In this document: in pieces, positions 1-12,264 of the stretch
Layout of the letters: every line of letters starts with the position of its first letter
How positions within the stretch are numbered: position 1 is the stretch's first letter
Origin: Eupeodes corollae
Lineage: Eukaryota; Arthropoda; Insecta; Diptera; Syrphidae
Reading direction: 5' to 3'
Assembly (NCBI RefSeq): GCF_945859685.1
Contig: NC_079149.1
Span: 15,349,118 to 15,413,117 of the forward strand
Length of the DNA: 64,000 nt
Translations under genes and position numbers: made by a program
The notes under the pieces: generated by a model
What the model was told of the DNA's origin: nothing
The model's input: only the letters and a program-made list of their open reading frames with translations
Database searches by the model: none

Positions 1-2030
1 TATGGAAGCTGTTGCTTTCTCAATTTCATAGATGAGGATGATAAAATGTTGCTCCTGCTGCTGCTTGAAAGAAAAACACGATGATGATAAAATTGTATTA
101 TCCTTTGTTGAATCATGCGGACAATGAAGTATAGGAGTTAAGGAAGCATAAAAAGTGTATAAATATATCCCCATTGCACAGCTCACAGCTAAAGGGCGTC
201 AAAGTGACAGCGGAACAAAAATAGAAAGAAAGTATCAACCAAAGATCCCAACTGGCTATAAGGACGAGGCTGTGGCTGTCCATGAAAATGTGTCTATAGG
301 TATATCCTTTTTTTTCTTCTTCTTAAGTTCCTACAACTAAGAGTACGAGTACGTAACGTAGTGTAGAATATACAACAATGCAACCGACACGACAGCAAGA
401 AGAAGAAAAAAAAGGACTTCAAAATGTCTTCGTTGTTTTGTCCTGAATTTCCTGCTGCAGGAGTAAAAACGGACATAATTTCTTCCTTTGATTTGCTTGC
501 CTATACTACAAACTACCACTAATACAACCATAATCATCTCTCTACACACAGCATACCTATACAAAGAAAGGATATTTCAATTTGAAAATTTGAGTCCTTG
601 TGTAGGAGTTTTTTTTTGTGCATTTCGAGGACAACACTGTTTTCATTTTTATATTTTACTGATTTTAAGTAAAAGGTTTTTCAGATATTTTTTTCAGTTT
701 TGTTTTTCATTTTGTCAAAAAAGGCCTTAAGCTATTACTATGGTATTTAAGTAAGGGGGGGGGGGGGTAAAATATTAAAGATGACAAAATAAAACCCACA
801 CAAAAGTAGGAAACATCATAGTTTTAATGATTGAAATTAAATAAGTAAACTACCTTACCTGGAGGAATGCTTTTAAGCAAGTTCTGGGAGTTAAGTTTAG
901 GGTAAGTGCACTGCAACCTAACAATCTTTTCCTTCCATTTCGGCTTCTTCCGATTATTGTATCACTTTAACAAATTAAGTATTTTGAGTACCATTAGAGA
1001 GTAAAGATTATATTATAGATTATATATAGTTCCAATAATTGCAAGTTTCTTTTCCTTCCATTCAAGGAGTGATTTTTTAATATTTCCAAACCTCCAAATC
1101 GTTCAGTTCAGGAGACTCTAAGGTCAAAATTTCCATGACACATAAAATGCTTTGAAAACGGACATAATGGCCAGGGATAGATTTTTAAGAAACAACATCC
1201 AATGTAAAACAGTCAATGTGTCTGTCTGTCTGAAGGCAACGAAGTGTCCATTTAGGCATTATGTCTTTTGAAATTGATATGCAGGGTTGGCCACCTAGTG
1301 GTGTTTTTTTTTTAAATGATAGGTCATTCTGACACTGACAGCTGTCAAAAATCTTGACAGAAATTCAATATCATACCTCTGCAAAAGGATGAGTCACTTT
1401 AGGATTGAAAAACTTTGGGATATACTTAAAACTTATTACCAGAGTGAGTGCTGTGTAGTCGAAGTAAAGAACACACCATACTCATGATCCGCGTTAAACG
1501 GTACGCATAGAGGAATTGTGGCTGCTTTAAGGCCAAGAGTGCGAGACTCAATTCACGAACATCAACTTGCCATTAATTTCAATAAAATACAATTTTACGC
1601 AATAGCTAAAGGGAAATTATTCACAAAGATCTCAAAAGGAGCACTAGCAGGAGAATCGTTCCTACTTCGCTGTATGGAAGGTCTGTTAAGCTGAAATCAG
1701 CAATGCAAACGACTTTCGAAAATTAGTTTTCCGCTTAACCACAGGTTTTTAAAGGGTAAGAAATGAAGATATAAATCTTGAGTTCTATCAATTATAGAGT
1801 CCAAAGAGAGCACTTAAATTTCATACTATGTTTTGTTTTTTATTTGCTGGATTTAGAAGGCCTCTAAAAATTTGACTTACTTTACTTAACAGTGAGTTTT
1901 CAAGTTTGAATCGTAGGTTACACAGGTTTTCCATAAAGTTTCAAATCCAAAAATCACTTTTCAATCAACTTATACTACAAAATTAAAATACGAGGAAAAC
2001 GCCAAACTGGAAACACCGAAGGTTTAAGGG
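1..2030. other. Non-coding AT-rich stretch
   Basis: No gene is supported here. The short open frames are low-complexity (Phe/Ser-rich translations of T-runs). A pure G run lies near 756-767. A TGACAGCTGTCA palindrome followed by A-runs lies near 1337; that arrangement often sits just inside mariner-type ends, but no transposase homology follows it here, so I make no call. Confidence 0.5.
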
Positions 2031-2036
2031 ATAAGG

Positions 2037-2708
2037 GCTATATGTTTTTAAATTGACGCGTGTAGATTTTGTCGCCCCGTGGAGGCCATTTTATTTTGGT
2101 GACATCTGTCAAATCCTTTGTTTATGATTCAGTTGCTTACGCCAAATCGTGGTGGCAAGTAACACGATTGAACAGCACGATCAAATGATAAAAGTTCATA
2201 ATCAAAATGAGTGTTCGCTAACGCAAACGTTGCACGCATTGCGCCCATTTTACGGTAGACGTGATACCCCCTTATAGTCGACTCTTCAACGTTTGGTGGG
2301 CAAATTTGAGACGACCGGTTCAATAAACAATCAGCCAACACCCGTACGTTCTGGAAAGATCGGCCGAGAACGTCACCACGGTACGTGAAAGTGTTGTGCA
2401 CCAGAACCCGAGGCAGTCTATTCTTCGCCGTGCACAGAACTTGGCCTTTCGCAGACCTCAACTTGTCGAATTTTGCGCTGGGTCTTGGGCCTACACAAGA
2501 TTCCAACTCAGAAGATCAAAGTTCATGACACTGTGCTTTTTGAAAACTACTTTAGTGAGGCGGTCACCGTCAACATAACGATGATTACTAATTGCTTAAA
2601 CAATAGGGACCTAGACGAAATGTGGTTCCAGCAACTACGTGCCACACAGCAAACACCACGACATCTACAAACAACATCTACCCGCCCTTATTGAAAACCC
2701 CTACATAT
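2037..2708 (+). mobile_element. mariner-like transposon relic, internally deleted
   Basis: Terminal sequences are roughly inverted: TTTTTAAATTGACGCG at the left and the complement of CGCCCTTATTGAAAACC at the right. The plus-strand translation carries degraded mariner transposase blocks: an N-terminal helix-turn-helix region (STLQRLVGKFETTGS near 2280-2320), then a jump straight to the catalytic-core end (AVTVN..MITN and DEMWFQQ, near 2565-2640). The middle of the transposase, including the first catalytic Asp, is missing and stops interrupt the frame. It is the same family as the copy at 9126-9976, which shares the stretch around the CTCTTCAACGTTT motif. The call is firm at superfamily level; the subfamily is not assigned. 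Confidence 0.75.
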
Positions 2709-2979
2709 GAGGAGCTTAAAATTATACCCAAACTCTGACATCATTAATTTTTATGATTTTAAAGTTTACCATTTGTTCTTTTCATCTGCACGTTAAGCTG
2801 GGAGGAAAGAGATTTTTCGAGATACGCGAGATCAGGGACTTAATAAGCACAAAAAGAGCCCTAACGTACCTTTAAAAAAGTAATGCATTCATAGAGAGTA
2901 TCAAATGTTTGTGGGTTGGATTTGTGACATCAAAGGATCATTTATCTTCAAACAGAGGTTGGAACACGACTTTTAAACT

Positions 2980-4370
2980 TCCCATTGGAAGTTATTGAAA
3001 TCGGTCCAATTTGTCGAATTAAATTGTCGAAAAAAAGTGATGTTTTCAAAACTATTTCCAACCCAATCGAGATACACATCAAAAGTCATTTGAAATTTCT
3101 CGACTTTTTTTTTAAAGTCGAAATGAAAGATTTTTAGAAAGATGTCTGTGCGTGCGAGTTATGTTACCATCCGGTCTCATAACTGAACCCATACATATAA
3201 CTCCAATTCTAAGATAAATTCCGAACTATCGCATTTCGCGATTCATCAAAATATAGCTTGTCTGGAGTTTGCTCCCACACAAACTATATTTTGCTGATGA
3301 TACGAAATGACCATTCATTTTCAATATTAATAAAGAGAGACATATTTCAGTCTCAATCTACCCACCGAACAACACAGTGTTTTTATTTAATTTATCTAAA
3401 AGATACAAAGTATCTAAGTTGCGTGTGTACCTACGTTCGTGCGTTTGGGAAGTTTTTCTTCATCGTCCTTAGTTCAAGAACCAGGAAGGATATCGACTTC
3501 AAATAAATTTAATTATACAGATAATAACGCAGAAAAATGCAGAAAGGACTCTCAACAAAATTGCGTTGGTGGTTTCTTTACCATAGCAGTTTAAAAAAAA
3601 GATGAACCTTTTGGTTAACCCTTAATATCTCACGAACCAAAAACGCTACAGACTTGAATTAAATTGTATATAATATATTGTAACGTGATATCAAAGAAGT
3701 ATATTTTTGAAAAAATCCATTTAACGGTTTTTTTTTATAAATCAAAAAAACTGAAAAAAAAACTTGTCACCTCCAAAATTTTACGACTAAAATATGATTT
3801 TATCTCCAAAACAATTTTGTGCAACGAAGATTAATATTTTTGAAATCTGATAAAATTTTGAGAAAAATCGAATTTTACAAAAAATAAAAACCTAAAAAAA
3901 AATTAATAAAAGTTGGTAAAAATTAATTTTCGACTCAAATATATTTTCAAAACTTTGAGATATTGGCTTTAATTTACTTTTATCTTTCAAAAAATCTTGC
4001 TGTTCAGTAAAATCTTGAAAAAAATCGAATTGACAGTTTTCTTACAAAAAATAAAAACCTAAAAAAAATGTATAAAAGTTGGTAAAAATTGATTTTCGAC
4101 TCAAATATCTATTTAAAAATTGTAGATATTGGCTTCAAACTAATTTTTTCTTATAACAAATATTGTTTTCAAAATTCGATAAAATGTTGAAAAAAATCGA
4201 ATTGACAAATATTGGCTTCAAACTTATTTTATTTCACAGAAAATATTGTTTTCGATATTCAGTAATTTTATATAAAAATCCAACAGTCCGTTTTTTCATA
4301 AAAAATTAAATCTACAAAAAATAGTACGCAAATTTGGTAAAAATTGATACGAGTACATATAGACAAACTT
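2980..4370 (+). repeat. Repeat family with ~170 bp tandem units, copy 1 (left part)
   Basis: This AT-rich non-coding repeat contains units of about 165-175 bp. Each includes a block like AAGTTGGTAAAAATTGATTT, seen near 3911, 4075 and 4333, followed by a TTCGACTCAAATAT block and a GAAAAAAATCGAATTGACAG block. The same arrangement recurs at 24500-26572, and upstream flanks (3500-3545 vs 24598-24655) also match. The copy is split at a TTAA by the piggyBac element at 4371-5871 and resumes at 5872 with GCAAGACAGACAGGATGGGAAG. A tiny reverse-transcriptase-like motif (YFADDTK) near 3286 suggests an older LINE scrap inside. Function and class are unknown. Confidence 0.7.
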
Positions 4371-5871
4371 TTAACCTTATACCACATGCGAAGCCATTTC
4401 GTTGTGGTGGAAGAAACATACATATATAGATTCAGACAAAGAAGTCGAATCCAGGGTAAGGAAAACAAAATCAAAAAAGAAAATTTCATTGAAAATTTCC
4501 TGCGAACGTTAAGATAACCATCGGAATGTTTTAATTTCCGGTTTACTGATGGGATAATGAACCGAATAAGTAACGAATCAAAAACAAAAGCATTCCAGGA
4601 TAATATAAACAATACGGTCAGCATCACAAAAGAGGAAATAGAGCAATTCATCGTAATGGTATGTCCTGTTTCCGACTCTTATCTTCAAGGCATTACTGGA
4701 ATAAAACTGTAGGACAACCGATCATTTACAAAAAAATAACGTGCAATAGATTTGAAAAAATCAATAGCTTCGTCCATTTCAACGACGATGATAATTCCAT
4801 TCCACTTGGGCAAGAGGACAAGACAAATTGCTCAAGATAGGGCCACTTTTGGGAAAAATAGGAGATAAGGAGGACGATCCCAAAAGAAGAATTTCTCACC
4901 GTTGATGAACAAAATATTATACCAACAAAATGTCGCCATGAACTGAGACAGTACAATCGAGCCAATCCACACAAATGATACTATTAGAACTAAATTCTGA
5001 GTGGAATTTCTGGATTAGACTACAATTTTGACTTGTTTGCTGGACCCCAAAGCAATACATTTCCTGATGAAGCTCCAGATCTGGAAGCTCCATCCACAGA
5101 TTAACATCTACTGTGGCCAAAAATGTCAACCACAAATTATAACTGGTATAATAGCCCAAATTTACAAGTGTATTTATTTAATTTTCCATTGGGGACCGTA
5201 AGGCTCAACTGCGTACCGAACTCGAGAGTCCCGAAAAATAAATTGATGAAGGAAGGACGTGGAAGGATGTTTGAAAAAGTGGCAACTGTTGATGGAGTTC
5301 AGCTAAGTTTGGTGTGGGAATTAATACAGTAACAGAGAAACTTCGTTATTCACGAAAGGATAAAACATATACAATTCTTTCTACTTCACAAGCTGTTGAT
5401 GTTTACAAAAAGTACATGGTTGGAGTGGATCTTCTTGGTTCGATGCTGGGCTTATATCGTATACACTAAGGATCGAAGAAGTGGTTTAAGTGAGTGGTTT
5501 TTCACATGATAGATGTATGCATAGTGAACCCGTGAATTCTATGGTGTCGTCAACATGAATATCACCATTTATGCAAAGCTGAAAAAGAACCACTTAAACT
5601 ACGTGGCCGACCACGAAGTGTATCTCGACTTTGATATCCTGCAACTTCGACTGCTTCTGCCACCGATCCTTAAAAGCTGACCGGGTCACCTTCTTCTTAA
5701 CGGAAATGTTCAGGTTGCAAAACCATCAACGCACATGAAGCCCAATTTGGCTTCTCTCCCAAAAGTTTAAACAAATTACATTCTTTTTTAAATTATTTCA
5801 TTAATCTAATTAAGCAATCAAAAGCCTATTAAATTTGTTATTTGGAAATAATTCATGTGGTAAAGGATTAA
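4371..5871 (+). mobile_element. piggyBac-type transposon relic with TTAA duplications
   Basis: The element is bounded by TTAA at 4371-4374 and 5868-5871. Its ends are inverted: CCTTATACCACATG on the left and CATGTGGTAAAGG on the right, the known piggyBac-like terminal form. Inside, the plus strand encodes a degraded piggyBac transposase: RFEKINSFVHFNDDDN near 4750, FLTVDEQIIPTKCRHELRQY near 4893-4950, LGTVRLNCVP near 5195, and KYMVGVDLLGSMLGLYRI near 5410-5465. Several stops and frameshifts make it dead. The host repeat has an uninterrupted copy elsewhere in the window with a single TTAA (26494-26497), which confirms the insertion point. Confidence 0.9.
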
Positions 5872-5940
5872 GCAAGACAGACAGGATGGGAAGTTATCAG
5901 TGTAGTTCGCATTCCAGCCTTTTTTTGGAATTGAAACTGA
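5872..5940 (+). repeat. Terminal segment of the tandem-unit repeat, copy 1 (right part)
   Basis: The sequence GCAAGACAGACAGGATGGGAAGTTATCAGTGT followed by a T-run matches the terminal segment of copy 2 (26494-26572) and, in inverse orientation, 45020-45105. It is the continuation of 2980-4370 on the far side of the piggyBac insertion. Confidence 0.75.
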
Positions 5941-5989
5941 AATTCTGGCACACAATCTATCCTTAGCGCACAAACTCCAAAATTGCGTT

Positions 5990-6235
5990 TTCAGCCACCT
6001 TTAAGATCCGGCTTGGCACCTCTAGAGGAACCGATGTTATGTCAACAACCCGAAAAAAATTGAAGTACTCAAGAACAATGTAATCCAAAAAATCAGTGAC
6101 CTGCAGCCCGAAACCATCAAAAAGGTCTTTAAAAGTAAATGCGACAAAATGCCTTACTGCGGAGCTAACATAAAGACTTTTTCAACATTTAATTTAAAAA
6201 AAAATGTGCTTTGAAATCCTTAAAAATCTTCAGTA
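5990..6235 (+). mobile_element. mariner transposase C-terminal fragment
   Basis: The plus-strand translation resembles the C-terminal part of mariner transposases: a PPLRSGLAPLEEPM block, which corresponds to the usual DLTPLDFFLWG region, then VLKNNVIQKISDLQPETIKK near 6060-6125. No ends are visible and the frame is broken. It is a short, dead fragment of a different mariner lineage from the 2 kb and 9 kb copies. Confidence 0.6.
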
Positions 6236-6239
6236 AATA

Positions 6240-8685
6240 CCATAAAGGCTATGAACCTAATGAAGGTTCATTATTAAGTCCTTATCGGAAGCCAACGTGT
6301 GTGTTCAAACCCATCAAATTCACTGTGGTTTTATTTTTCACATAGTTTCATTAAATAAATGTAATAATATTTTTAACCCAATAATTTTTAAGTGTTGAGG
6401 AAATTCAATTGGTTTGAAATAATAAAAATCCCTTATCAATAAGATTAAGGCCAAGAGACAAGCAACCTATAGGCTGTAAGCCTCTATAGGAGATACATCA
6501 TATGAACGTATCTTGCCTCCAATATTACGTAGTTAATATGAAGAACTAAAAATTATCATTCAATAGAGAATCTATTTTGAAGCTTATAGAACATGAAGGA
6601 ATACAAAAAAAAGGAAGCTGAAGCAAGTGAAATCCTTCAGCATTTTGCTTTTGTTTTTTTTCAGCTTTTTATTTTTGAAATTCATGCTTTCATGCGAAAC
6701 TCAAGTGGAAATTTTGCTCCCACATAGGTACCCTCTACATATACGTCTCTAGCCCTGTACCTATCATTAGAGTATTTCACCAAACCATCAGCCAGCAGCG
6801 TTAGAACCAGGAGTAGTGGCAGTAAAGACGACCACTTCTGGCAGTCAGTACTTAAAGCCAGTAGTAAGCAAAAGCAGCGCAATAGTCAACAGGAAATACG
6901 ATAGTACGATTTGCACTTAACCCCAAAACTGAACTTTCTGTACAAACAAACCAACAGAGAGAGAGAGAGGGGGGGGGGGGCAGAGCCATCGTTAGGTAGG
7001 GGTTTAGGTACCTATAAACAGAACACAAACTATACTATATAGAGGGCGCTGTAAGCCACTCAAAGACGAATGCATAATTAATTCCAATTATGAGTTCACC
7101 ATCTCCTTAATCGACATTCGTCGGTTTTTTCCCTTTACATCTCCTCTTTCCTTTGGTCCTTTGGTCCTTCGTTCCTATACGTACGTTTTGAGCTTTTCTA
7201 TATCCTATATACTCGTATAGAAGGAAGGAGGAACATGTCCTCTTGTTATCAATATCCACATCCTGGGAGCAAGTGATGATGATGATGGTGATGGTATAAT
7301 GATGGTGGCATGGTTGTGGATCCACTTTGTAGTTGGGTGCAAATTACAGAGAGAGTGTGTTCATCGGAGAGGCTGATCTCTATCTTTCAAGATAATCGAT
7401 GATTATGGGCCTGAATAAGAGTCGAGTCGTGTTCGGGTGTGGGAATAGGTACGGGCAAGGACTTAAGCTTGGGAGGTATCCTTATCCTTTTATAGAGAGT
7501 TGCCTTTGTGAAAGGTGGTGCTGTTGCTAGTGCTGGTTGATGGTATTCTGAGCTGAGACCGGATAAACATTCGATGGTTAAACAATCTACACACCACCCA
7601 AACATCAAGGATAATAACAATAATGATTATTATTTGAAGTTGCAACAGGGAGACCAATATAAAAGAGTTCAATGTAAAGTGGTGTTCTTTTTTTTTTTTG
7701 GTTTTTATTTTTCCGTGTTTGGTTGAAGAGATTGTATGTGTGAGACGTGCATGTGCATCAGAGGTCCTTGACGAACCTAAAAAATGGTTATGCAAGTTGA
7801 GTGCTTTAATGGATTCACTTTGTTTTCAAAACTCGCACCCTTGTTTTTTCGGATTCTAGATGGCATTGCACTTTTTGTGATTGAGGTTTTTTATTTTTGT
7901 TTGTGAATAAAGAATGCAACTGCGCACAAGTCCAAGGCAATATGAATAAACCAGCTTCTTCAGCACCCTCCCTCCTGCCACACTTACTATACTATATAAG
8001 GCTATAAGGACGCAATTAAACATTTGCATAATATTATAAGTCGGGACGCTTGATATGCGGAATACAAAGCAAAACTGTGGTGTGTGTTTACTGTTGCATA
8101 TTACATTATAAAGGTATAGACTCGTAGTCTTAACTTAAAGGATATATTTGTACGATAAAGCATAAGCTATTGGTTTCGAGAGTGTGAATTGGATAATGTA
8201 TGATGGTTGGATGATAGAGGAAGTGCTTTAAAGGACATGTGTAGAAGCAAACATAGGCATATAAATACATATGTATATTAAGAATAAGCTGATTTAAAGG
8301 CATTAGGGCAGTTTATTTTTGTCGAATTTGAAATTTCCGACAGAAAAGTTATGAAGGACATTCCAATTTATTTTTTGGAAAAAGGCAATTTTTTGTATTT
8401 ATTAACATTTAAAACACAAGTTTATAAGAATCGCTCGGAGTTTTAATTCAGCTCTGATATATACACGATCCTTTTCCGGTTCTTATCGGATCAATATCCT
8501 ATTTATTCCCGATCCATTCACAATTCACATTTGCTCGGCTTTCAATACCTGATTAATTTAACATTGACAACAAACTCTTCTCACGAGACTCAGCACATCA
8601 ATAAGTTTAAGTCTGCGTTATAAGAAGACCGTTGGAATTACCCCCCTAAGCTTAGAGAAGGCCTTTTGTGAAGCTTACAGTTTTC
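6240..8685. other. Non-coding stretch with simple repeats
   Basis: I see no supportable gene. Features are a GA tract running into a G run (6956-6981), a degenerate GATGATGATGG tract near 7275-7310 and long T-runs. Short open frames have no recognisable domains. Confidence 0.45.
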
Positions 8686-8687
8686 CA

Positions 8688-8985
8688 TTTAAATAAAATA
8701 ATTAACTTGGTGCAACTGTCCGTTAAGAACTATAAGTCCTAGTGACTTACAACTCTCAACAATTCTGTGTGCGAGTAATGTTGTCAGGGACGGAGTGGAC
8801 CTACAGTTTTAAGACGAATACGAAAGGCTAATTTGAGAAAGCACTTTTTATGACAAGAATTACTCTTGGAGGATTTGTAAATTCTTCGCAAGAGGCAGGA
8901 CCCGTTAAAAAAAGTTTAGATGGAACAAGCAGGGATCGAACCTGAGACATGACAGTCAACGCACTTACCATCATGCCACGGGTAC
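8688..8985 (-). repeat. tRNA-derived SINE, copy 1
   Basis: Read on the minus strand, it starts with a tRNA-like head: GTGGCATGATGGTAAGTGCG (A-box region), then GGTTCGATCC (an exact B-box form). A unique body follows, containing GACAACATTACTCGCACACA and AGAGTTGTAAGTCACTAGG. The body closely matches 63163-63430 (+), and the 3' part matches 12271-12375 (+). The spacing of A and B boxes fits an internal RNA polymerase III promoter. This copy is about 300 bp and looks close to full length. There is no coding capacity; it would depend on a LINE for mobility. Confidence 0.75.
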
Positions 8986-9125
8986 TACTTTTCCATTAAT
9001 CAAAGTTAAATATCGCACATTTTTTTTAATCACTAGTATTAGGAACAGATTTGAAAATGTACATATATCACCGTTCACATAAATGATGCACTTAAAGTGG
9101 TTCTTAACAGGCAATAAATCATTTT

Positions 9126-9976
9126 TATAGGGTTTTTAAATTGGCGCGGGAAGATTTTGGCGCTTCGTTGCGGCCATTTTGTTTTATTATGTTTATGCCA
9201 AATTATCATGGCAAGTTTCACGGTTGAATAGCACGGTCAAATGATAAAACTTTATTATCAAAATGTGTGTTTGTTTGGCCCTTCACAGTCAACTCTTCAA
9301 CGTTTAGGGGCCAAGCTTGAAACGACCGGTTCAAAAAAAATCAGCCAACACCCGTTGGGTCCAGGAACCCAAGATCGGCTCAGAACATCGCCACGGTCCA
9401 TGAAAGTGTTCAGCCGAACCTGAGGTAGTCTATTCGTCGCCATGCACAAGAACTTGGCAGACTTACTCTTGGCGAATTTTGCGTTGGGACTTGGGATTAC
9501 ACCCGTACAACATGCAACCGACCCAGGAGCTCAAAGTTCACGACCATAGACAACGCCGTTTGTTCGGTAAATGGGCTTAGAATCGTTTGGAAAAGGATCC
9601 CAATTTTGGCCGAAAAATCATCTTTTGTGACGAGGTGCATTTTTGAATGAATGGCTGTGTTAACAAGCCATTAACTAATTACCGTACATGGAACGGCACC
9701 AACCCACGAAAGCTTCACCAGGATATAAAGCAAAAAATTAAAGTTTGGTGTAGATTTTGGGTCGTTGGCGTGATCCGTGCCTTTTTGAAAACACGACGAT
9801 AGTGAGGCGTTCAACGTCAACAGTGAGCGCTACTTAACGATGATTGATATCTAATTTCTTGTGCCCAAATTGAACTATATGCATCTACACGACATGACAT
9901 GTGATTCCACCAGGACAGCAAACTCCTCGATTCACATTTTCATCATCAACCCGCCCATATTGAAAAACCCTATAAA
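9126..9976 (+). mobile_element. mariner-like transposon with terminal inverted repeats
   Basis: The ends form inverted repeats, TATAGGGTTTTTAAATTGGC on the left against GGGCGGG..ATTGAAAAACCCTATA on the right, flanked by TA dinucleotides as expected for mariner. The interior translates with many breaks into transposase blocks: STLQRLGAKLETTGS near 9285-9330, a block near 9490-9560 that corresponds to the TPVQH..ELK region, and the FCDE-like catalytic block near 9615-9650. Length is about 850 bp against about 1.3 kb for an intact mariner, so part is deleted. It is the same family as 2037-2708. Confidence 0.8.
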
Positions 9977-9984
9977 TAAAATAA

Positions 9985-10430
9985 AAAGAAGAGGACCTAA
10001 ATGACTACCTTGCGGGATTTATTTGAAATACTAAACTACAGACTAATGATGCAGATTTCAATATTTGGACATTATTCCATCTAAATGTCTTTCCTGAAGT
10101 GCCAACTGTTCAAAAGTTGATTCAATAGCGATGATTTCTCGGCGAATGTTTTCTTTTAGGTCCACTAGAGTTCGGGAATTGTTAATATAAACTGTCTCTT
10201 TGAGATAGCTTCACAAAAAAGAATCCATATTGCTTAAGTCGGAGGAACTTGGTGGTGACTGATAAGTTTTTGAGGTAAAGCTTTAAGAACAAATTCTTCT
10301 AATTTCTTGTCTTGTGTGAGGTCATACCATTCTGTTGCCAAAAAGATATCCGTCATCATGCGTCGGAAATTGTTACTATTGACATTAGTCGCCTGGCCCT
10401 GGGAATTCTCGAAAAAATGGTCCAATTATC
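9985..10430 (-). mobile_element. Antisense fragments: LINE RT motif next to a mariner C-terminus
   Basis: On the minus strand, 10080-10260 reads as a degraded mariner C-terminus (LKETVYINNSRTLVDLKENI, then RREIIAIESTF). Immediately beyond it, near 10000-10040, IPQGSHLGPLLF is the reverse-transcriptase PQG motif of jockey-type LINEs. Both are very short and broken, so this is a junction of two old relics. Confidence 0.55.
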
Positions 10431-10639
10431 CAATGCTTGGATATTAAGCAATGGTTTTTGGTATTTCAGTAAAGGGTTATGGGTTTCGTTTATTTACGTG
10501 CCAGTTTAAATAAAAATAAGACTCGTCACTCCAAAAAATGGGATTCACAGTACGAAAACGCTCCAACATCGTCACACAAAAATGTTTTCGTAAAACAAAA
10601 TCATTTTTTTTTTGTAGTACCCGAGGCGTGGTGGTTACT

Positions 10640-12262
10640 GTGCAGGGCTAATGTAAGCATTTGCCCAACCACTACCTGGAAAACAGAGCATTACTTAATC
10701 ACTTTTACCTTCGAAGTGATATGGCACCATGGCGATCTGAGAACCGCGGTTTCATGCGGTTCAATGACAATTCCTTGGCAAATGCCATAATCGCCGAGCA
10801 AACGGGACCAAGTCCCTTGTTAGTGACGAAGGTTGAGCTTCAGCTCATCTTAAACTTAATAAAAAACAAAAAGTCAGCAAGTGTCGATGATATATATAAC
10901 GTGGTACTAGGACATTTTCCGATGGAGGCAACCAGTGAAACGACAACTCCAACTCCAACGATCTAATTGCGTACAGAACGGTCCGTAAGGTTGAGGTTAT
11001 TAGAATTCTCTTTCAGCGTGATTTCGACAAGATTTAGCGATATTGCAACGACTAGAAACTGAAAATAAATGTCCAGAAGTAGGAGATAATTCTGTTTTGG
11101 ACTCCGTTGGCTAGGGCCATGAGGGATACGTGCAAGAATTGACACAAGATGGTCATCGTTAATCTTCACGGGCAGCCATTAGGGAGAAAAAGTGTATCAA
11201 AGTACTTCGGTATCTTTTCAGATCAGTATTTATATTTCGACAGACATATAAAGGCTGCTCTGACCAGGTCCAGAGGAGCCTTCTCTTTGACGAAACGGCC
11301 AATTTACAGCAGACAGCTTGATCCCAGAGTGAAGGTATTTGCTACATGGCCCTCATACGGCCGATGATCGTTTATGGTTCTCCTGTGTTCAACGGCTTAT
11401 ATCGAATAGCCGAATCTTCTTACGTGCATTACTATTCCAACGAGGTCCTATACAACGGAACTCAAATAAACAGAATTGACAATTTCTTGATAAAAAATCG
11501 TTCGAGGTCACATTGCAAAAGCTATGTCTCCGACCAAAAATTTATTTTTCGGGGCGTTCTATCTGAACGATGAGTATTTTTAGAGTTCACGATTTAGCGG
11601 CTTCATTCCACCAGAGGCATTCCTCTTTTTAGACAAATGCGGTCTGATACAGGATAGATTGGCAGTTCCGTTAATCTACCACGTCAGACGAAGAACCGTG
11701 GATAGGCGACTCTTGTACAATCGGGACGTCATGGCACAAGGCGGAGCAGAGCTCCTACGGTTCAGTAGGGCTGTGTCCGACCGGGACCGAACTGATAGGG
11801 TGAAGCAGGAGAACCAGTTTTGGTGGCTTCAATCAGCTCTTGATAGTGGGATAGTAGGGATGGGGTTTTAAGCCTTGGCCGGCTTACATACTTGTTTTAT
11901 AGTCTTATGGTTTAGTTTTAAGGAGGATGGTGGCACAAGAAAAATAATAAAAACAAATGTTAGATTGTTAGATTTGCTGCTGTGGTTGTTCTAGTTTTAA
12001 GTAGTTTATAGGTAGAATAGGAAGTTTAAGTTAGTTTTCAGTTTTATATTAAGGACCTTATTTTAAGTAGTTTTTAAGTAAAAATAAAAACGGATATTGA
12101 TATCTCAGGGCATAAAGTAATAAAATTAAGTATTATTGTTTAACTTAGAGTGTTTGTATGGGACCAGTAAGTTAGTTGTAGGTTATGGTTAGTTAGTCTA
12201 GTTTTATGAATTTCTGTCTAGCCTTAAGATAGGTTTAAGAATAAATTAAAAAAAAGAATTTA
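10640..12262 (+). mobile_element. jockey-type LINE relic (RT N-part, thumb/C-part and 3' UTR)
   Basis: The first part (10790-10960) reads like the start of a LINE reverse transcriptase (NLIKNKKSASVDDIYNVVLG). The catalytic palm is missing. From about 11140 the C-terminal region is recognisable: SVSKYFGIFSDQYLYFDRHI, MALIRPMIVYGSP, ESSYVHYYSNEVLYNG and, near 11640-11850, CGLIQDRLAVPLIYHVRRRT. A 3' UTR with GGATGGTGGCACAAGAAAAA near 11922 and A-rich sequence ends near 12262. The related antisense copy at 17900-21260 shares the CGLIQ/FLFLD blocks and the same 3' UTR signature. Several frameshifts; not functional. Confidence 0.75.
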
Positions 12263-12264
12263 AA

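Noticed and set aside
1330..1400. TGACAGCTGTCA palindrome resembling the sub-terminal part of mariner ends
   Set aside because: No transposase or opposite end follows; too short to support an element.
3258..3506. Possible LINE active-site motif (YFADDTK) near 3286
   Set aside because: A seven-residue match alone, with no other polymerase blocks nearby, could be chance; mentioned only within the repeat entry.
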